DNA of 64,000 nt from Thermoclostridium caenicola (GCF_900142095.1 NZ_FQZP01000007.1:1-64000); one strand, 5' to 3'. Numbered from the stretch's first letter, positions 48,250 to 57,265 are shown. Notes: generated by a model from the sequence alone, not told the origin. Program-made: numbers and translations.

Positions 48250-49641
48250 ATGCAGCGAAAGATCTACCAAGTCGAAGAAAAAGTACCCTTGCTGATGGGT
48301 CTGCCCTTAAGCCTGCAGCATTTGTTCGCCATGTTCGGCGCATCCGTGCTGGTGCCTTTTCTTTTCAACAATGCGGCACGGGCCGATTATGTATCCAGGG
48401 TGCTGCAGACCACAATGGACAAGCTGACGCCGGAACAGTTGGAGCAGGTCAACGCCATCACCGTCATCGATCCGGCGTTGGTTCTTTTGATGAACGGCAT
48501 AGGCACGCTTCTTTATCTCTTCCTCTGCAAAGGAAAATCTCCCGCTTTTCTTGGTTCAAGCTTTGCTTATCTCGCACCGACCTTCGCCATCATCACAAGC
48601 TCCACAGATTACCAGGCCAATTTCTCGAAAGCACTGGGCGGTTTTGTCGTTTCCGGTGCTCTTTTTTGCCTTGTAGCCATCCTGATACGGTTTGTGGGAA
48701 CCAAGTGGATTGATATCGTGCTGCCCCCTGCAGCCATGGGCCCCATCGTGGCATTGATCGGTCTTGAGCTGGCAGGCACAGCAGCGTCAAACGCCGGCCT
48801 TTTACCGGACGGCAACGGGCAGTTCTACTGGCCTAATGTGGTCATCGCCCTGTTTACCCTGGTAGTTGTCATCCTGGGCACGCTGACCTTCAGAAAATTC
48901 CTTGCGGCAATTCCGGTACTGGTGGCCGTCGTTGCCGGTTATATCCTCGCCGCCATCCTGAATGTCAACAATCCCGGTATCATCAATTTTGATGCGGTGG
49001 CCTCCGAGTCCTGGGCAAGGCTGCCCAATTTCACAGCGCCCACCTTCGACATCAATGCCATACTCATCATCCTGCCGGCTACCCTGGTGGTCATCTCCGA
49101 GCATATCGGCCATCTCATCGTGACCAGCAAGATCGTGGACAGGGATCTGATCAAGGATCCCGGCCTGACACGCTCCATGCTGGGCGATGGCCTTTCCACC
49201 GCCATATCGGGCCTGGCTGGTTCCTGCCCCACCACCACCTATGGTGAAAACATGGGCGTCATGGCCATCACCAGGGTTTACAGCGTATGGGTTATCGGCG
49301 GTGCCGCTGTGATCTCTATCATCATGGCTTTCATCGGAAAACTGACCGGCATCATCAACAGCATCCCCGGCGCCGTCATGGGCGGAATCAGCATCCTGCT
49401 CTTCGGCGTTATCGCCGCATCAGGTATCCGGATGATCGTTGAGTCCAAGGTGGATTACAGCAAGTCCAAGAACCTGATTCTGACGGCAGTCATCTTCATC
49501 GTTGGCCTCAGCGGCATGTCCATCAGGCTGGGCGAGGTAAGCCTGACGGGTATGGCCCTGGCGGCCGTTGTCGGCATTGTGATGAGCCTGGTGTTCTATG
49601 TACTGGAAAAACTGAAGTTGATCAACGATACCGAAGAATAA
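48250..49641 (+). CDS. uraA: Uracil/nucleobase permease, NCS2 family
   Basis: A 463-residue proton symporter with about fourteen helices. The family signatures are LQHLFAMFGASVLVPFL near the N-terminus, SEHIGHL near residue 280, and GLAGSCPTTTYGENMGVMA, which favours uracil over purines. The ATG of MQRKIYQ lies behind AGGGGGAAAGC; the frame is open further upstream but that part is not conserved. It is alone on its strand, and I see no PyrR-type attenuator upstream. Confidence 0.92.
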   Translation: MQRKIYQVEEKVPLLMGLPLSLQHLFAMFGASVLVPFLFNNAARADYVSRVLQTTMDKLTPEQLEQVNAITVIDPALVLLMNGIGTLLYLFLCKGKSPAFLGSSFAYLAPTFAIITSSTDYQANFSKALGGFVVSGALFCLVAILIRFVGTKWIDIVLPPAAMGPIVALIGLELAGTAASNAGLLPDGNGQFYWPNVVIALFTLVVVILGTLTFRKFLAAIPVLVAVVAGYILAAILNVNNPGIINFDAVASESWARLPNFTAPTFDINAILIILPATLVVISEHIGHLIVTSKIVDRDLIKDPGLTRSMLGDGLSTAISGLAGSCPTTTYGENMGVMAITRVYSVWVIGGAAVISIIMAFIGKLTGIINSIPGAVMGGISILLFGVIAASGIRMIVESKVDYSKSKNLILTAVIFIVGLSGMSIRLGEVSLTGMALAAVVGIVMSLVFYVLEKLKLINDTEE

Positions 49642-49670
49642 ACGGCAAACGTCGCTCCGTCCATGAAAAC

Positions 49671-49699
49671 AAAGCCGTCCGATCAATCGGACGGCTTTT
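49671..49699. terminator. Bidirectional terminator between uraA and the convergent membrane protein gene
   Basis: A 12-13 bp stem AAAGCCGTCCGAT / ATCGGACGGCTTT with a two-base loop, flanked by A and T runs. The stop codon of the leftward gene lies inside it. Confidence 0.88.
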
Positions 49700-50078
49700 C
49701 GTTGTTCTTTTCCGCCAGCTCCTGCTGTTTCCGGACCCGGGACGCGTGGCTGATCAGGATGATGGGCATGATGGACAGGCCGATAAGCGTCAGGGTAATG
49801 AGCAAAAGGGTCATTATGAGCCTTCCGGTCCTGGAATTCTGCGATGCCGTATCACTTGTCATATCCTCAGCATTTTCAACGGCAGGTTCAACTGCCGAAT
49901 CGCGTGCCGGATCATTCCCGTATGCCACAACGAACATGGGCCGAACGTCAGGCTCCTTTGTGTAACAGGCAGAATCATTGCAGTTTGGGCCAGCCAGGCC
50001 TTCCATGACCCAACCATCCGATACGGATAAAAAAGCGGCAAGAAGCAAAGTAAGAATTAACGACACTGCTCTCGTCAC
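49683..50078 (-). CDS. Hypothetical secreted/membrane protein, unrecognised
   Basis: A 131-residue protein. Signal peptide (about 1-22) first, then an extracellular polar stretch with two cysteines (NCNDSACY), a transmembrane helix (about 85-108) and a short basic cytoplasmic tail. A GTG start seven bases after GGGAGG is clearly the intended one. I know no family for it. It is divergent from the tryptophan-type transporter operon. Confidence 0.6.
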   Translation of the reverse strand: MTRAVSLILTLLLAAFLSVSDGWVMEGLAGPNCNDSACYTKEPDVRPMFVVAYGNDPARDSAVEPAVENAEDMTSDTASQNSRTGRLIMTLLLITLTLIGLSIMPIILISHASRVRKQQELAEKNNEKPSD

Positions 50079-50186
50079 GGTGTTTCCTCCCGGCTCATTC
50101 TGTTCAGGAAGCATTCACAGTATACTGCTTCTATTATAGCAGATCCATGGAAAGACAGTTCCAGGGCTGTAAAAAGCCGGTTTTGC

Positions 50187-50216
50187 TTGACAACACAGGC
50201 CTGTTCACGATATACT
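50187..50216 (+). promoter_or_regulatory. Promoter of the ECF transporter operon
   Basis: TTGACA (50187-50192), an 18-base spacer and TATACT (50211-50216). Transcription should start near 50223, at the first triplet of the repeat array. Confidence 0.8.
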
Positions 50217-50222
50217 GAACCA

Positions 50223-50274
50223 AAGCAGAGTTGAGATGAGACGAGAATAGAGCAGCGAGAAGAGATGAGACGAG
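50223..50274 (+). promoter_or_regulatory. Candidate TRAP (MtrB) binding site: eleven NAG triplets
   Basis: Triplets begin at 50223, 50228, 50233, 50238, 50243, 50248, 50253, 50257, 50262, 50267 and 50272. In order they are AAG, GAG x4, TAG, CAG, GAG x4. Two-base spacers separate all but one pair, which has a one-base spacer. TRAP is known to bind eleven (G/U)AG triplets with two- or three-base spacers, one per subunit of its 11-mer ring. Nine triplets are canonical; the first and seventh are variants. Confidence 0.8.
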
Positions 50275-50325
50275 ACCATGGCTTACATAGCGCATTTCAG
50301 GGTCAGGAGTCTCCTGGCCTTTTTT
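50267..50325 (+). terminator. Attenuator: terminator with competing antiterminator
   Basis: GGTCAGG (50301-50307) pairs with CCTGGCC (50313-50319) and is followed by six T, an intrinsic terminator. Alternatively GAGAC-GA-GACC (50267-50277, the last two triplets) pairs with GGTC (50301-50304) and GTCTC (50309-50313). The two structures exclude each other. A protein bound to the triplets would free the terminator, as TRAP does in trp leaders. Confidence 0.82.
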
Positions 50326-50389
50326 GGTTCATGCTGTTTTCTCTTCATCACACCTCTGCGAAAAAAGCGTTTTTCAAGGAGGTATTTCT

Positions 50390-50980
50390 ATGTCTCAGGA
50401 AACCATGAACAAGAGGACTATCCAGACCAAATCCGGCAAGGGCATGTCGATCACCGATATCCTTCTGGTGGGTGTCCTGCTGGCCGCCGGCGCAGTTCTC
50501 AAATTTTTCGTGGGAAGCCTTTTCACTGCGGGCATGAAGCCCAATTTCATCATCGCCATGTACTGCCTGGCTATCCTGATTATTAAGCCCCGCTTGTCCG
50601 AAACCATCATCATCGGCATACTGGCCGGCATTGTGTCCCAGTTCTTCCCGGGAACCCCCTATCTGAACCTGATCAGCGAACCCGTGGGGGCCGTAGTCAT
50701 GTATCTGATGATGCTCATCCCGTTAAAGCTGGACATCGGAAAGGTTTCCTTAAAGCCCATCATCGCCACCTTCATCGCCACCTTGAGCAGCGGATTTACC
50801 TTCCTGGGCGCTCTGTATGTCCTGTTCTATGCCGGCGCCAATGTTTCCGCCATGCCGGTGGCCGTTTTCCTGGGTATCATACTGGGAACCGCAACCATCA
50901 ATGCCGTCATTGTCGAAGTTTTGTACATCCCCCTCAAGTTGGCGCTCGGAAAGAAGGTTACCAATGATCCGGTTCAATAA
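50390..50980 (+). CDS. trpP: Tryptophan-type ECF transporter S component (TrpP-like)
   Basis: A 196-residue membrane protein with five or six helices. TDILLVGVLLAAGAVLKFF, then AGMKPNFIIAMYCLAILII, resembles the TrpP tryptophan transporter family (GMKPDF-type motif), and the energising ECF module follows immediately. It would bind the substrate and dock with EcfT. AAGGAGG lies seven bases before the ATG. The preceding TRAP-like attenuator independently supports tryptophan as ligand. Specificity is inferred, not shown. Confidence 0.8.
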   Translation: MSQETMNKRTIQTKSGKGMSITDILLVGVLLAAGAVLKFFVGSLFTAGMKPNFIIAMYCLAILIIKPRLSETIIIGILAGIVSQFFPGTPYLNLISEPVGAVVMYLMMLIPLKLDIGKVSLKPIIATFIATLSSGFTFLGALYVLFYAGANVSAMPVAVFLGIILGTATINAVIVEVLYIPLKLALGKKVTNDPVQ

Positions 50981-51845
50981 TGTCTCCTTTGCATACGAGG
51001 GCAGCGAGGAGCTGGCCGTTCGGAATATCAACCTGCATATCGACAAGGGTGAATTTGTGGGCATTATCGGACCGTCCGGGGCCGGCAAGTCCACCCTTGT
51101 CAGCCTGATCAACGGCGTCATTCCGCACTTTCACAGGGGCGACTATTACGGCGAGGTCCTGGTATGCGGAAAAGACACGCTGGAAAGTACCTGCGGCGAG
51201 ATATCCCGCCATGTGGGAAGCGTCTTTCAGGACCCTGAAGCCCAGATGGTCACAACCGTTGTGGAGGATGAGATCGCCTTTGGCCTGGAGAATTTCAATG
51301 TACCTGCCGGGGAGATTGAAAAACGCATCACCGAATCCCTTAAGATGGTCGGTATTGAGCATTTGAGGCACCGCGGTACGGCGGCTCTTTCAGGTGGCCA
51401 GAAGCAGCGGGTGACCATTGCCGCGGCCATCGCCTTAAGGCCGGAAATCCTGGTCCTGGATGAGCCCACCTCCGAACTGGATCCCCAGGGAAGCCGTCAG
51501 GTTTTCCAGACCCTTAAGCGGCTGAACCAGGAATACGGCATGACCATCCTCATCGTGGAGCAGAAGGTAATGCTGCTTTCAGAATTCTGCAGCCGGCTCA
51601 TGGTTATGGAAAAGGGGCAGATCATTCTGGACGGCCCTGTACGCCAGGTCCTGGAGCATCACGACAAACTGCTGGAACTGGGTATCAATTGCCCTCGGGT
51701 AGTTACCCTGACCAAGCTCCTTAAGGACGCCTCCCTTTATGACGGGGATATTCCGGTGGATGTGGACGAGGCTGAACAGGTCGTCAGAAAGATTTTGGAG
51801 GGAGCTTATGATCAGCATACAGCATTTGACCTATCGTTACGATAA
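50964..51845 (+). CDS. ecfA1: ECF transporter ATPase subunit 1
   Basis: A 293-residue ABC ATPase. Walker A is GPSGAGKST, signature ALSGGQKQR, Walker B ILVLDEPTSELD, and a Q-loop is present. It starts at the ATG of MIRFNNVSFAYEG, overlapping the S-component stop by 17 bases, and overlaps ecfA2 by 38. It powers uptake with EcfA2 and EcfT. Confidence 0.92.
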   Translation: MIRFNNVSFAYEGSEELAVRNINLHIDKGEFVGIIGPSGAGKSTLVSLINGVIPHFHRGDYYGEVLVCGKDTLESTCGEISRHVGSVFQDPEAQMVTTVVEDEIAFGLENFNVPAGEIEKRITESLKMVGIEHLRHRGTAALSGGQKQRVTIAAAIALRPEILVLDEPTSELDPQGSRQVFQTLKRLNQEYGMTILIVEQKVMLLSEFCSRLMVMEKGQIILDGPVRQVLEHHDKLLELGINCPRVVTLTKLLKDASLYDGDIPVDVDEAEQVVRKILEGAYDQHTAFDLSLR

Positions 51846-52635
51846 AAAAGCCCCCCTGATATTGGATCATATCAATCTGGAAATCAATAAAGGCGAGTGT
51901 GTGGCCCTTATCGGGCAGAACGGGTCCGGAAAGACCACCCTGCTTAAGCAATTAAACGGCCTTCTGAAGCCAACCTCCGGCAGGGTTACCATTAACGGTC
52001 TGGACACGGCAACCACAAAAACCAGCGCGCTTGCCCGCCATATCGGCTACCTGTTCCAGAACCCGGATCATCAGATCTTTTGCAACACGGTATATGATGA
52101 GATCCGGTTCGGGTTGCTCAATATTCAATGCCCGCCGGAGGAGATCCATGACAGGATCAAGCGCATCGCCGGGCTCCTGGGGCTTGAAAACAAATTAACC
52201 CGTGATCCCTTCACATTGAGCCGTGGCGAGCGCCAGAGGGTTGCCCTGGCATCGGTTCTGGTGCTGGAAACAGATATTCTTGTTCTGGATGAGCCCACCA
52301 CCGGCCAGGACTACCGGGAATGCGTCGAGATCATGGAGATCGTAAAGGAGCTCAACCGGAAGGGGAAGACCATTATCATGGTTTCCCACGATATCGAGGT
52401 GGTGGCCGATTATTGCGAAAGGACCATTATCCTGCATCAGGGCCGCGTGCTGGAGGATGATGCCACGCACGTTGTGCTGCGCAAGAGCGAAAGCCTGATG
52501 CTGTCCGGGCTGGAACCGCCCCAGATCATCCAGTTGGCTCTGCGCTTCGGCCCGTTGTTCCAGCATGTCCGTTCGCCTGAAGATATGGCCGAGGCCGTCG
52601 CCGCCTGCGCCGTACCGGGAGGTGTGCGGGTATGA
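51808..52635 (+). CDS. ecfA2: ECF transporter ATPase subunit 2
   Basis: A 275-residue ABC ATPase paralogous to the preceding gene. Walker A is GQNGSGKTT and Walker B ILVLDEPTTGQD, but the signature is LSRGERQR instead of LSGGQ, as often seen in one of the two Ecf ATPases. GGAGGGAGCTT precedes the ATG. Its stop overlaps ecfT by ATGA. Confidence 0.92.
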   Translation: MISIQHLTYRYDKKAPLILDHINLEINKGECVALIGQNGSGKTTLLKQLNGLLKPTSGRVTINGLDTATTKTSALARHIGYLFQNPDHQIFCNTVYDEIRFGLLNIQCPPEEIHDRIKRIAGLLGLENKLTRDPFTLSRGERQRVALASVLVLETDILVLDEPTTGQDYRECVEIMEIVKELNRKGKTIIMVSHDIEVVADYCERTIILHQGRVLEDDATHVVLRKSESLMLSGLEPPQIIQLALRFGPLFQHVRSPEDMAEAVAACAVPGGVRV

Positions 52636-53393
52636 AACAGATGCTGGAGTATGTTCACGGCGATTCGGTCATCCATCGTCTCAATCCGTTGGTAAAGCTT
52701 CTTTGGGCTTTTCTGACCTGTATTGCATGCTTCATCAGCAGCAATCATTTGTTCCTGCTGGGCGTACTGCTGTCCACCGTCGTGGTTGCCGCCTCCGGCA
52801 GCGTGCTGGCAAGAGCCAAAGGCGTGTATAAAGCCCTGTTCATCCTGGGCTTTTTGCTGATGCTGTTCCAGCTTCTTTTCACACCCTATGGGCGGGTGTA
52901 TTTTTACATACTGCCCGGCGTACCCGTCACGGATCAGGGATTAAGCTTTTCCCTGCTTCTCATGCTCCGAATGATGGCGGCGCTCTCTCCGCTGTCCCTG
53001 ATGCTGATGCTCACGCCCATGAACGAGCTATTGACAGCCATGACGCATACCCTTAGAATCCCCTATCGTTACGCCTTTGTGGTGGTGACGGCCCTTCGGT
53101 TCATTCCCACCTTCTCCCGGGAGATGGACCAGATCATGCAGGCCCAGAGGTCCAGGGGCCATGAAACCGACACCCGGAACCCTTTCAAAAAGGTCAAGGT
53201 TATCCTGCCCATGTGCATTCCCCTGCTGATATCCTCGGTCAGAAGGATTGAAACCATGGCCATATCCCTTGAAACAAGGGGATTCAACACAGGACCGCGA
53301 TCCTGCAGAAAAAAGCTTGGATTTACAAGATTCGACGCATTGGCTATAATCATAGTCATGGCTGTTTTGCTGTTAAGCATCATCATCGGCTGA
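52632..53393 (+). CDS. ecfT: ECF transporter transmembrane subunit T
   Basis: A 253-residue protein with five or six helices and long cytoplasmic coupling helices. Those carry the short Arg signatures AQRSRG and SLETRGF, which dock onto the two ATPases. Its position, directly after ecfA2 and with only one S component in the cluster, points to a dedicated (group I) transporter rather than a shared module. Confidence 0.92.
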   Translation: MKQMLEYVHGDSVIHRLNPLVKLLWAFLTCIACFISSNHLFLLGVLLSTVVVAASGSVLARAKGVYKALFILGFLLMLFQLLFTPYGRVYFYILPGVPVTDQGLSFSLLLMLRMMAALSPLSLMLMLTPMNELLTAMTHTLRIPYRYAFVVVTALRFIPTFSREMDQIMQAQRSRGHETDTRNPFKKVKVILPMCIPLLISSVRRIETMAISLETRGFNTGPRSCRKKLGFTRFDALAIIIVMAVLLLSIIIG

Positions 53394-53500
53394 TGATATA
53401 AGGACCGGCGCCAGAACGGCCGCGTGATCAGCATGAGCACCGATGCTTCGGCGTTGGCCTTCCTCACAGGCCGAAAAAACGGAAAGCCGGGTGATTAATC

Positions 53501-55297
53501 TTGAAGCGTTTACTGATGGGCAATGAAGCCATTGCCCTTGGCGCAATAAAAGCAGGTGTACGCGTGGTATGCGGTTACCCGGGCACGCCCTCGACCGAAG
53601 TCCTTGAGACGGTGGCCAAAAACAACGATGGTTCCATCTATGTGGAATGGTCGGTTAATGAGAAAACCGCCATGGAAGTCGCGGCGGGAGCAGCCTATTC
53701 GGGCGCCCGCACCATGGTCACCATGAAGCAGGTGGGCCTCAATGTGGCCTCCGATCCCCTCATGAGCCTCGCCTATATCGGTGTAAAAGGTGGAATGGTT
53801 CTTGTGGTGGCCGACGATCCGGGGCCGCTGTCCTCCCAGACCGAACAGGACACCCGGCATTTTGCGAAATTCTCCAACCTGCCCGTCCTGGATCCCTCAA
53901 CCCCTGAAGAGGCCTATGCGATGATCCAGGCGGCTTTTGCGCTTTCAGAAAAGGTTGGGCTTCCTGTTATTCTGCGTCCAACCACGCGGGTATGCCATGC
54001 CTGCGCATCTATCGACGTGGATGATAATCGGGAAGAACATATCCCGTCCGGTTTTGAGAAGGATTCCCGCTGGGTTATCTTTCCCCGGCTTTCTTATAAA
54101 AAACATATCGAAATCGAAAAGCTTCAGACCGTTTTGGCGGAAACCTTCAGCGAGAGCCCGTTCAACCGTGTATCCGGAAAGGGTTCCCTTGGCATTGCCG
54201 GTTCGGGCATCGCCTGGGCCTACGCCCAGGATGTGATCCGCGATCTGGACTTAGATGTAAAGACTTTTAAGGTTGGCACGCCCTATCCCTTCCCTGAAAA
54301 GCTTGCCGAAAGCTTCCTGGAGGGTCTGGAGGCTGTGCTGGTCCTGGAGGAACTGGATCCGGTTATTGAAGAAGCCCTGCTCGAGATTGCCGGTAAAAAT
54401 GGGCTCAAAGTCACCATTTCAGGGAAAAAGGACGGCACCACCCCTTATGCCGGGGAGTATTCCTATGAACTGGTCCGTAAGGCCATAGCTGAATTTACCG
54501 GCAGATCGGACCCCGAGGTACCCGAAACCACCATTCCGCCGCTTCCGGCACGTCCTCCGGTGCTTTGCGCCGGCTGTCCCCACCGGGCTTCCTTCTATGC
54601 CGTCAAAAAGGCCATGAAGGGCAGGAAGGCCGTGTTTACCGGTGATATCGGATGTTACACCCTCGGTAACGCCAAGCCGTTGAACATGGTGGATACCTGC
54701 CTGTGCATGGGCGCCTCCGTCAGCGTAGCCCAGGGCATCAAGCGGGTGGAACCCGACACACGGCTGTTTGCTTTCATTGGAGATTCCACCTTCTTCCATA
54801 CCGGTATCCCCGGCGTCATCAATGCGGTCTATAACCAGACCGATATCGTGCTGGTGGTTCTCGACAACAGCACAACGGCCATGACCGGTCACCAGCCCCA
54901 TCCCGGCACGGGTAGGACCATGATGGGCAGCGTATCGGAAAAAATCGATATCGCCGGCCTCCTGAAGTCCATCGGGGTCAAGTGGGTCCGCAAAATCAAC
55001 CCCTTCGACCAGAAAGCCGCCATCAGCGCGGTGAAGGAAGCTTCCGAAGTGAAGGGCGTTTCAGCCATTATCTTTGAAGCTCCCTGCATCGCCCTGATAA
55101 AGAAGCCCGAGGCCTTCAGCGTGGATTCCGACAAATGCCGGGCGTGCGGCCTGTGCATCAGGGAAATCGGATGCCCGTCCATGTTCCTGATTGATGACGG
55201 CAAGGTACAGATAGAACCGTCCACCTGTTATGCCTGCGGGCTATGCGGCAGCATATGCCCCTTTGGCGCCATCGGAGGGATGAATCATGAAAACTGA
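53501..55297 (+). CDS. iorA: Indolepyruvate:ferredoxin oxidoreductase, alpha subunit
   Basis: A 598-residue thiamine-diphosphate enzyme. It oxidises arylpyruvates, made by transamination of Trp, Phe and Tyr, to aryl-acetyl-CoA and reduces ferredoxin. The pyrimidine-binding domain is N-terminal (GYPGTPSTEVLE). The TPP domain has GDIGCYTLG and GDSTFFHTGIPG. Two 4Fe-4S clusters are C-terminal: CRACGLCIREIGCP and CYACGLCGSICP. The TTG start is poorly supported; an ATG five codons on is possible. It lies 107 bases after ecfT with no terminator between. Confidence 0.95.
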   Translation: MKRLLMGNEAIALGAIKAGVRVVCGYPGTPSTEVLETVAKNNDGSIYVEWSVNEKTAMEVAAGAAYSGARTMVTMKQVGLNVASDPLMSLAYIGVKGGMVLVVADDPGPLSSQTEQDTRHFAKFSNLPVLDPSTPEEAYAMIQAAFALSEKVGLPVILRPTTRVCHACASIDVDDNREEHIPSGFEKDSRWVIFPRLSYKKHIEIEKLQTVLAETFSESPFNRVSGKGSLGIAGSGIAWAYAQDVIRDLDLDVKTFKVGTPYPFPEKLAESFLEGLEAVLVLEELDPVIEEALLEIAGKNGLKVTISGKKDGTTPYAGEYSYELVRKAIAEFTGRSDPEVPETTIPPLPARPPVLCAGCPHRASFYAVKKAMKGRKAVFTGDIGCYTLGNAKPLNMVDTCLCMGASVSVAQGIKRVEPDTRLFAFIGDSTFFHTGIPGVINAVYNQTDIVLVVLDNSTTAMTGHQPHPGTGRTMMGSVSEKIDIAGLLKSIGVKWVRKINPFDQKAAISAVKEASEVKGVSAIIFEAPCIALIKKPEAFSVDSDKCRACGLCIREIGCPSMFLIDDGKVQIEPSTCYACGLCGSICPFGAIGGMNHEN

Positions 55298-55904
55298 TGT
55301 TTTGATAGCGGGAGTTGGCGGGCAGGGACAGGTTCTGGCATCCCGTCTCATCGGCGCGGCAGCCATCCTGGAGGGTTATGCCGTGAGAACCGGAGAGACC
55401 ATTGGTATGTCCCAGCGGGGCGGTTCTGTTGTCAGCCATGTGCGCATCGGCGGAGAAAGCCTGGCAGCCACCGTTCCCTTTGGGCAGGCCGATCTTTTAA
55501 TCGGTTTTGAGTTATGCGAAGCCGTCAGGAACCTTAAGCGCCTTTCGAAAAAGGGAAGACTCATCGTCAACACCCAGCGGATCAATCCGGTCACTGTGTC
55601 GCTGGGAATGGAGCAATATGATGCGGGGGCCATGGAAGAGACCTTAAAACGGGCGGCACAAGATGCCATCTTTCTTGACGGCTATTCCCTCGCCAGGGAA
55701 GCGGGTTCGGTTAAGGCCGTGAACGTTGTGCTGCTGGGCACGGCGGTTGGAGCGGGTTATCTCCCGCTTTCCAGGGAGTCCTTCCTGCAGGCCATAAGGG
55801 ATATCCTGCCTCAAAAGCTGCACGATTTGAACTTCGCCGCATTTGACAAGGGATATGAACTGGGAAACCGCGCCGTTGAGGATAAAACAGCTCAAATAAA
55901 ATAA
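55287..55904 (+). CDS. iorB: Indolepyruvate:ferredoxin oxidoreductase, beta subunit
   Basis: A 205-residue subunit of the pyruvate-ferredoxin oxidoreductase gamma-domain type, with GVGGQGQVLASRLIGAAA at the N-terminus and the GMSQRGGSVVSHVRIG loop. It overlaps iorA by 11 bases. With IorA it forms the complete arylpyruvate oxidising complex. Confidence 0.95.
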   Translation: MKTDVLIAGVGGQGQVLASRLIGAAAILEGYAVRTGETIGMSQRGGSVVSHVRIGGESLAATVPFGQADLLIGFELCEAVRNLKRLSKKGRLIVNTQRINPVTVSLGMEQYDAGAMEETLKRAAQDAIFLDGYSLAREAGSVKAVNVVLLGTAVGAGYLPLSRESFLQAIRDILPQKLHDLNFAAFDKGYELGNRAVEDKTAQIK

Positions 55905-55952
55905 GACAGTCCGGTAAAATGTGTCATGAGCAAAGCAAGAGGAGAGATCAGC

Positions 55953-57188
55953 ATGAGAGCAGATCAGTTTGCAAGCATTAAAGCCCTGTTGGAAAGGGTT
56001 TTTGCCCACAGCCCATTCTATCGCAAAAAGTTTGAGGAAGCCGGTTTTTCGGCAGACAGCATCAAAACGCCCGAAGATTTTCTTAGGCTTCCTTTCTCAG
56101 ACAAGGATGAATTACGCCTGGCCTATCCTTTAGGGTTATTGGCCGTCCACCAGGACAAGATCGTTCGCATCCATTCATCTTCCGGAACAACCGGTATGCC
56201 CGTCATCATTCCCTATACCCGTCGGGATGTGGAAGACTGGACCGAGATGTTCGCCCGTTGCTATGAGATAGCGGGCATCACCAAAAGCGATGTGATCCAG
56301 ATCACACCGGGATATGGTCTGTGGACCGCCGGCATCGGTTTCCAGGCAGGAGCAGAAAAGCTTGGCGCCATGGCTGTGCCCATGGGCCCCGGCAATACCG
56401 AAAAGCAGCTCCAGATGATGACGGACCTCAAAAGCACCGTGCTCTGCGCCACATCCTCCTACGCCCTCCTTTTGGCCGAGGAAGTGGAAAAGCGCGGAAT
56501 ACGGGACAAAATCCATCTGAAGAAAGGCATTATCGGCTCGGAGCGCTGGGGCGAACTGATGCGCAAACGCATCCAGGACGGCCTGGGCATCGAGTTGTTT
56601 GATATCTATGGCCTTACGGAGGTCTATGGTCCCGGCATTGCCATAGACTGCGAGCATCACAGGGGTATGCATTATTTTGACGATTTCCTCTATTTTGAAA
56701 TCATCGACAGCGAAACCGGAGAGGTCCTGCCCGAGGGTGAGGTGGGCGAGCTGGTTATAACCACCCTCAGAAAAGAGGGCGCTCCCCTGGTCCGTTACCG
56801 CACCCATGACCTGACCAGGATCATCCCTGAAAAATGCCCCTGCGGCAGAAGCTATCCGATGATTGATCGGATCCTCGGAAGAACCGACGACATGGTCAAG
56901 GTTAAAGGCGTGAACATCTATCCGGGCCAGGTGGACAGCATTCTCAAGGATATTCCCGGAGTCAGCAGCGAATACCAGATCATCATCGATCACCGCGACG
57001 GCAAGGATACGCTCACCTTACGTGTGGAACGGGATCCCGCCTGTACGGCTTCGGATCTTGAACACGTGATCATGGAGAATTTCAAAAAGCGAATCGGCAT
57101 CAAGATCGACGTGGAAGTGGTTGCCCTCGGAGGGCTTCCGCGAAGCGAAAAGAAGAGTAAAAGGATTTTTGATTACAGGGATCAATAG
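55953..57188 (+). CDS. paaK: Phenylacetate-CoA ligase family (aryl-CoA ligase)
   Basis: A 411-residue AMP-forming ligase. The P-loop is SSSGTTGMPVIIPYT, the adenylate motif DIYGLTEVYGPGIA, the hinge ILGRTDDMVKVKGVN and the catalytic lysine region GGLPRSEKKSKRIF. Next to iorAB it probably converts aryl-acetyl-CoA to the free acid while making ATP, by running the ligase in reverse as proposed for other anaerobes. AGGAGAG precedes the ATG; an ATG nine codons upstream is possible. Confidence 0.9.
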   Translation: MRADQFASIKALLERVFAHSPFYRKKFEEAGFSADSIKTPEDFLRLPFSDKDELRLAYPLGLLAVHQDKIVRIHSSSGTTGMPVIIPYTRRDVEDWTEMFARCYEIAGITKSDVIQITPGYGLWTAGIGFQAGAEKLGAMAVPMGPGNTEKQLQMMTDLKSTVLCATSSYALLLAEEVEKRGIRDKIHLKKGIIGSERWGELMRKRIQDGLGIELFDIYGLTEVYGPGIAIDCEHHRGMHYFDDFLYFEIIDSETGEVLPEGEVGELVITTLRKEGAPLVRYRTHDLTRIIPEKCPCGRSYPMIDRILGRTDDMVKVKGVNIYPGQVDSILKDIPGVSSEYQIIIDHRDGKDTLTLRVERDPACTASDLEHVIMENFKKRIGIKIDVEVVALGGLPRSEKKSKRIFDYRDQ

Positions 57189-57265
57189 CTAATCATTTTA
57201 GCCTTTCCTATAAAACATGGGCATGCCCATGGATACCACCATAAAGCCGGAAAAAGCCTCGGTCA

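Noticed and set aside
50278-50586. Open frame starting in the attenuator that could look like a leader peptide gene
   Set aside because: No ribosome site, no tryptophan-rich stretch, and it runs on into the S-component gene out of frame. The triplet array explains the leader better.
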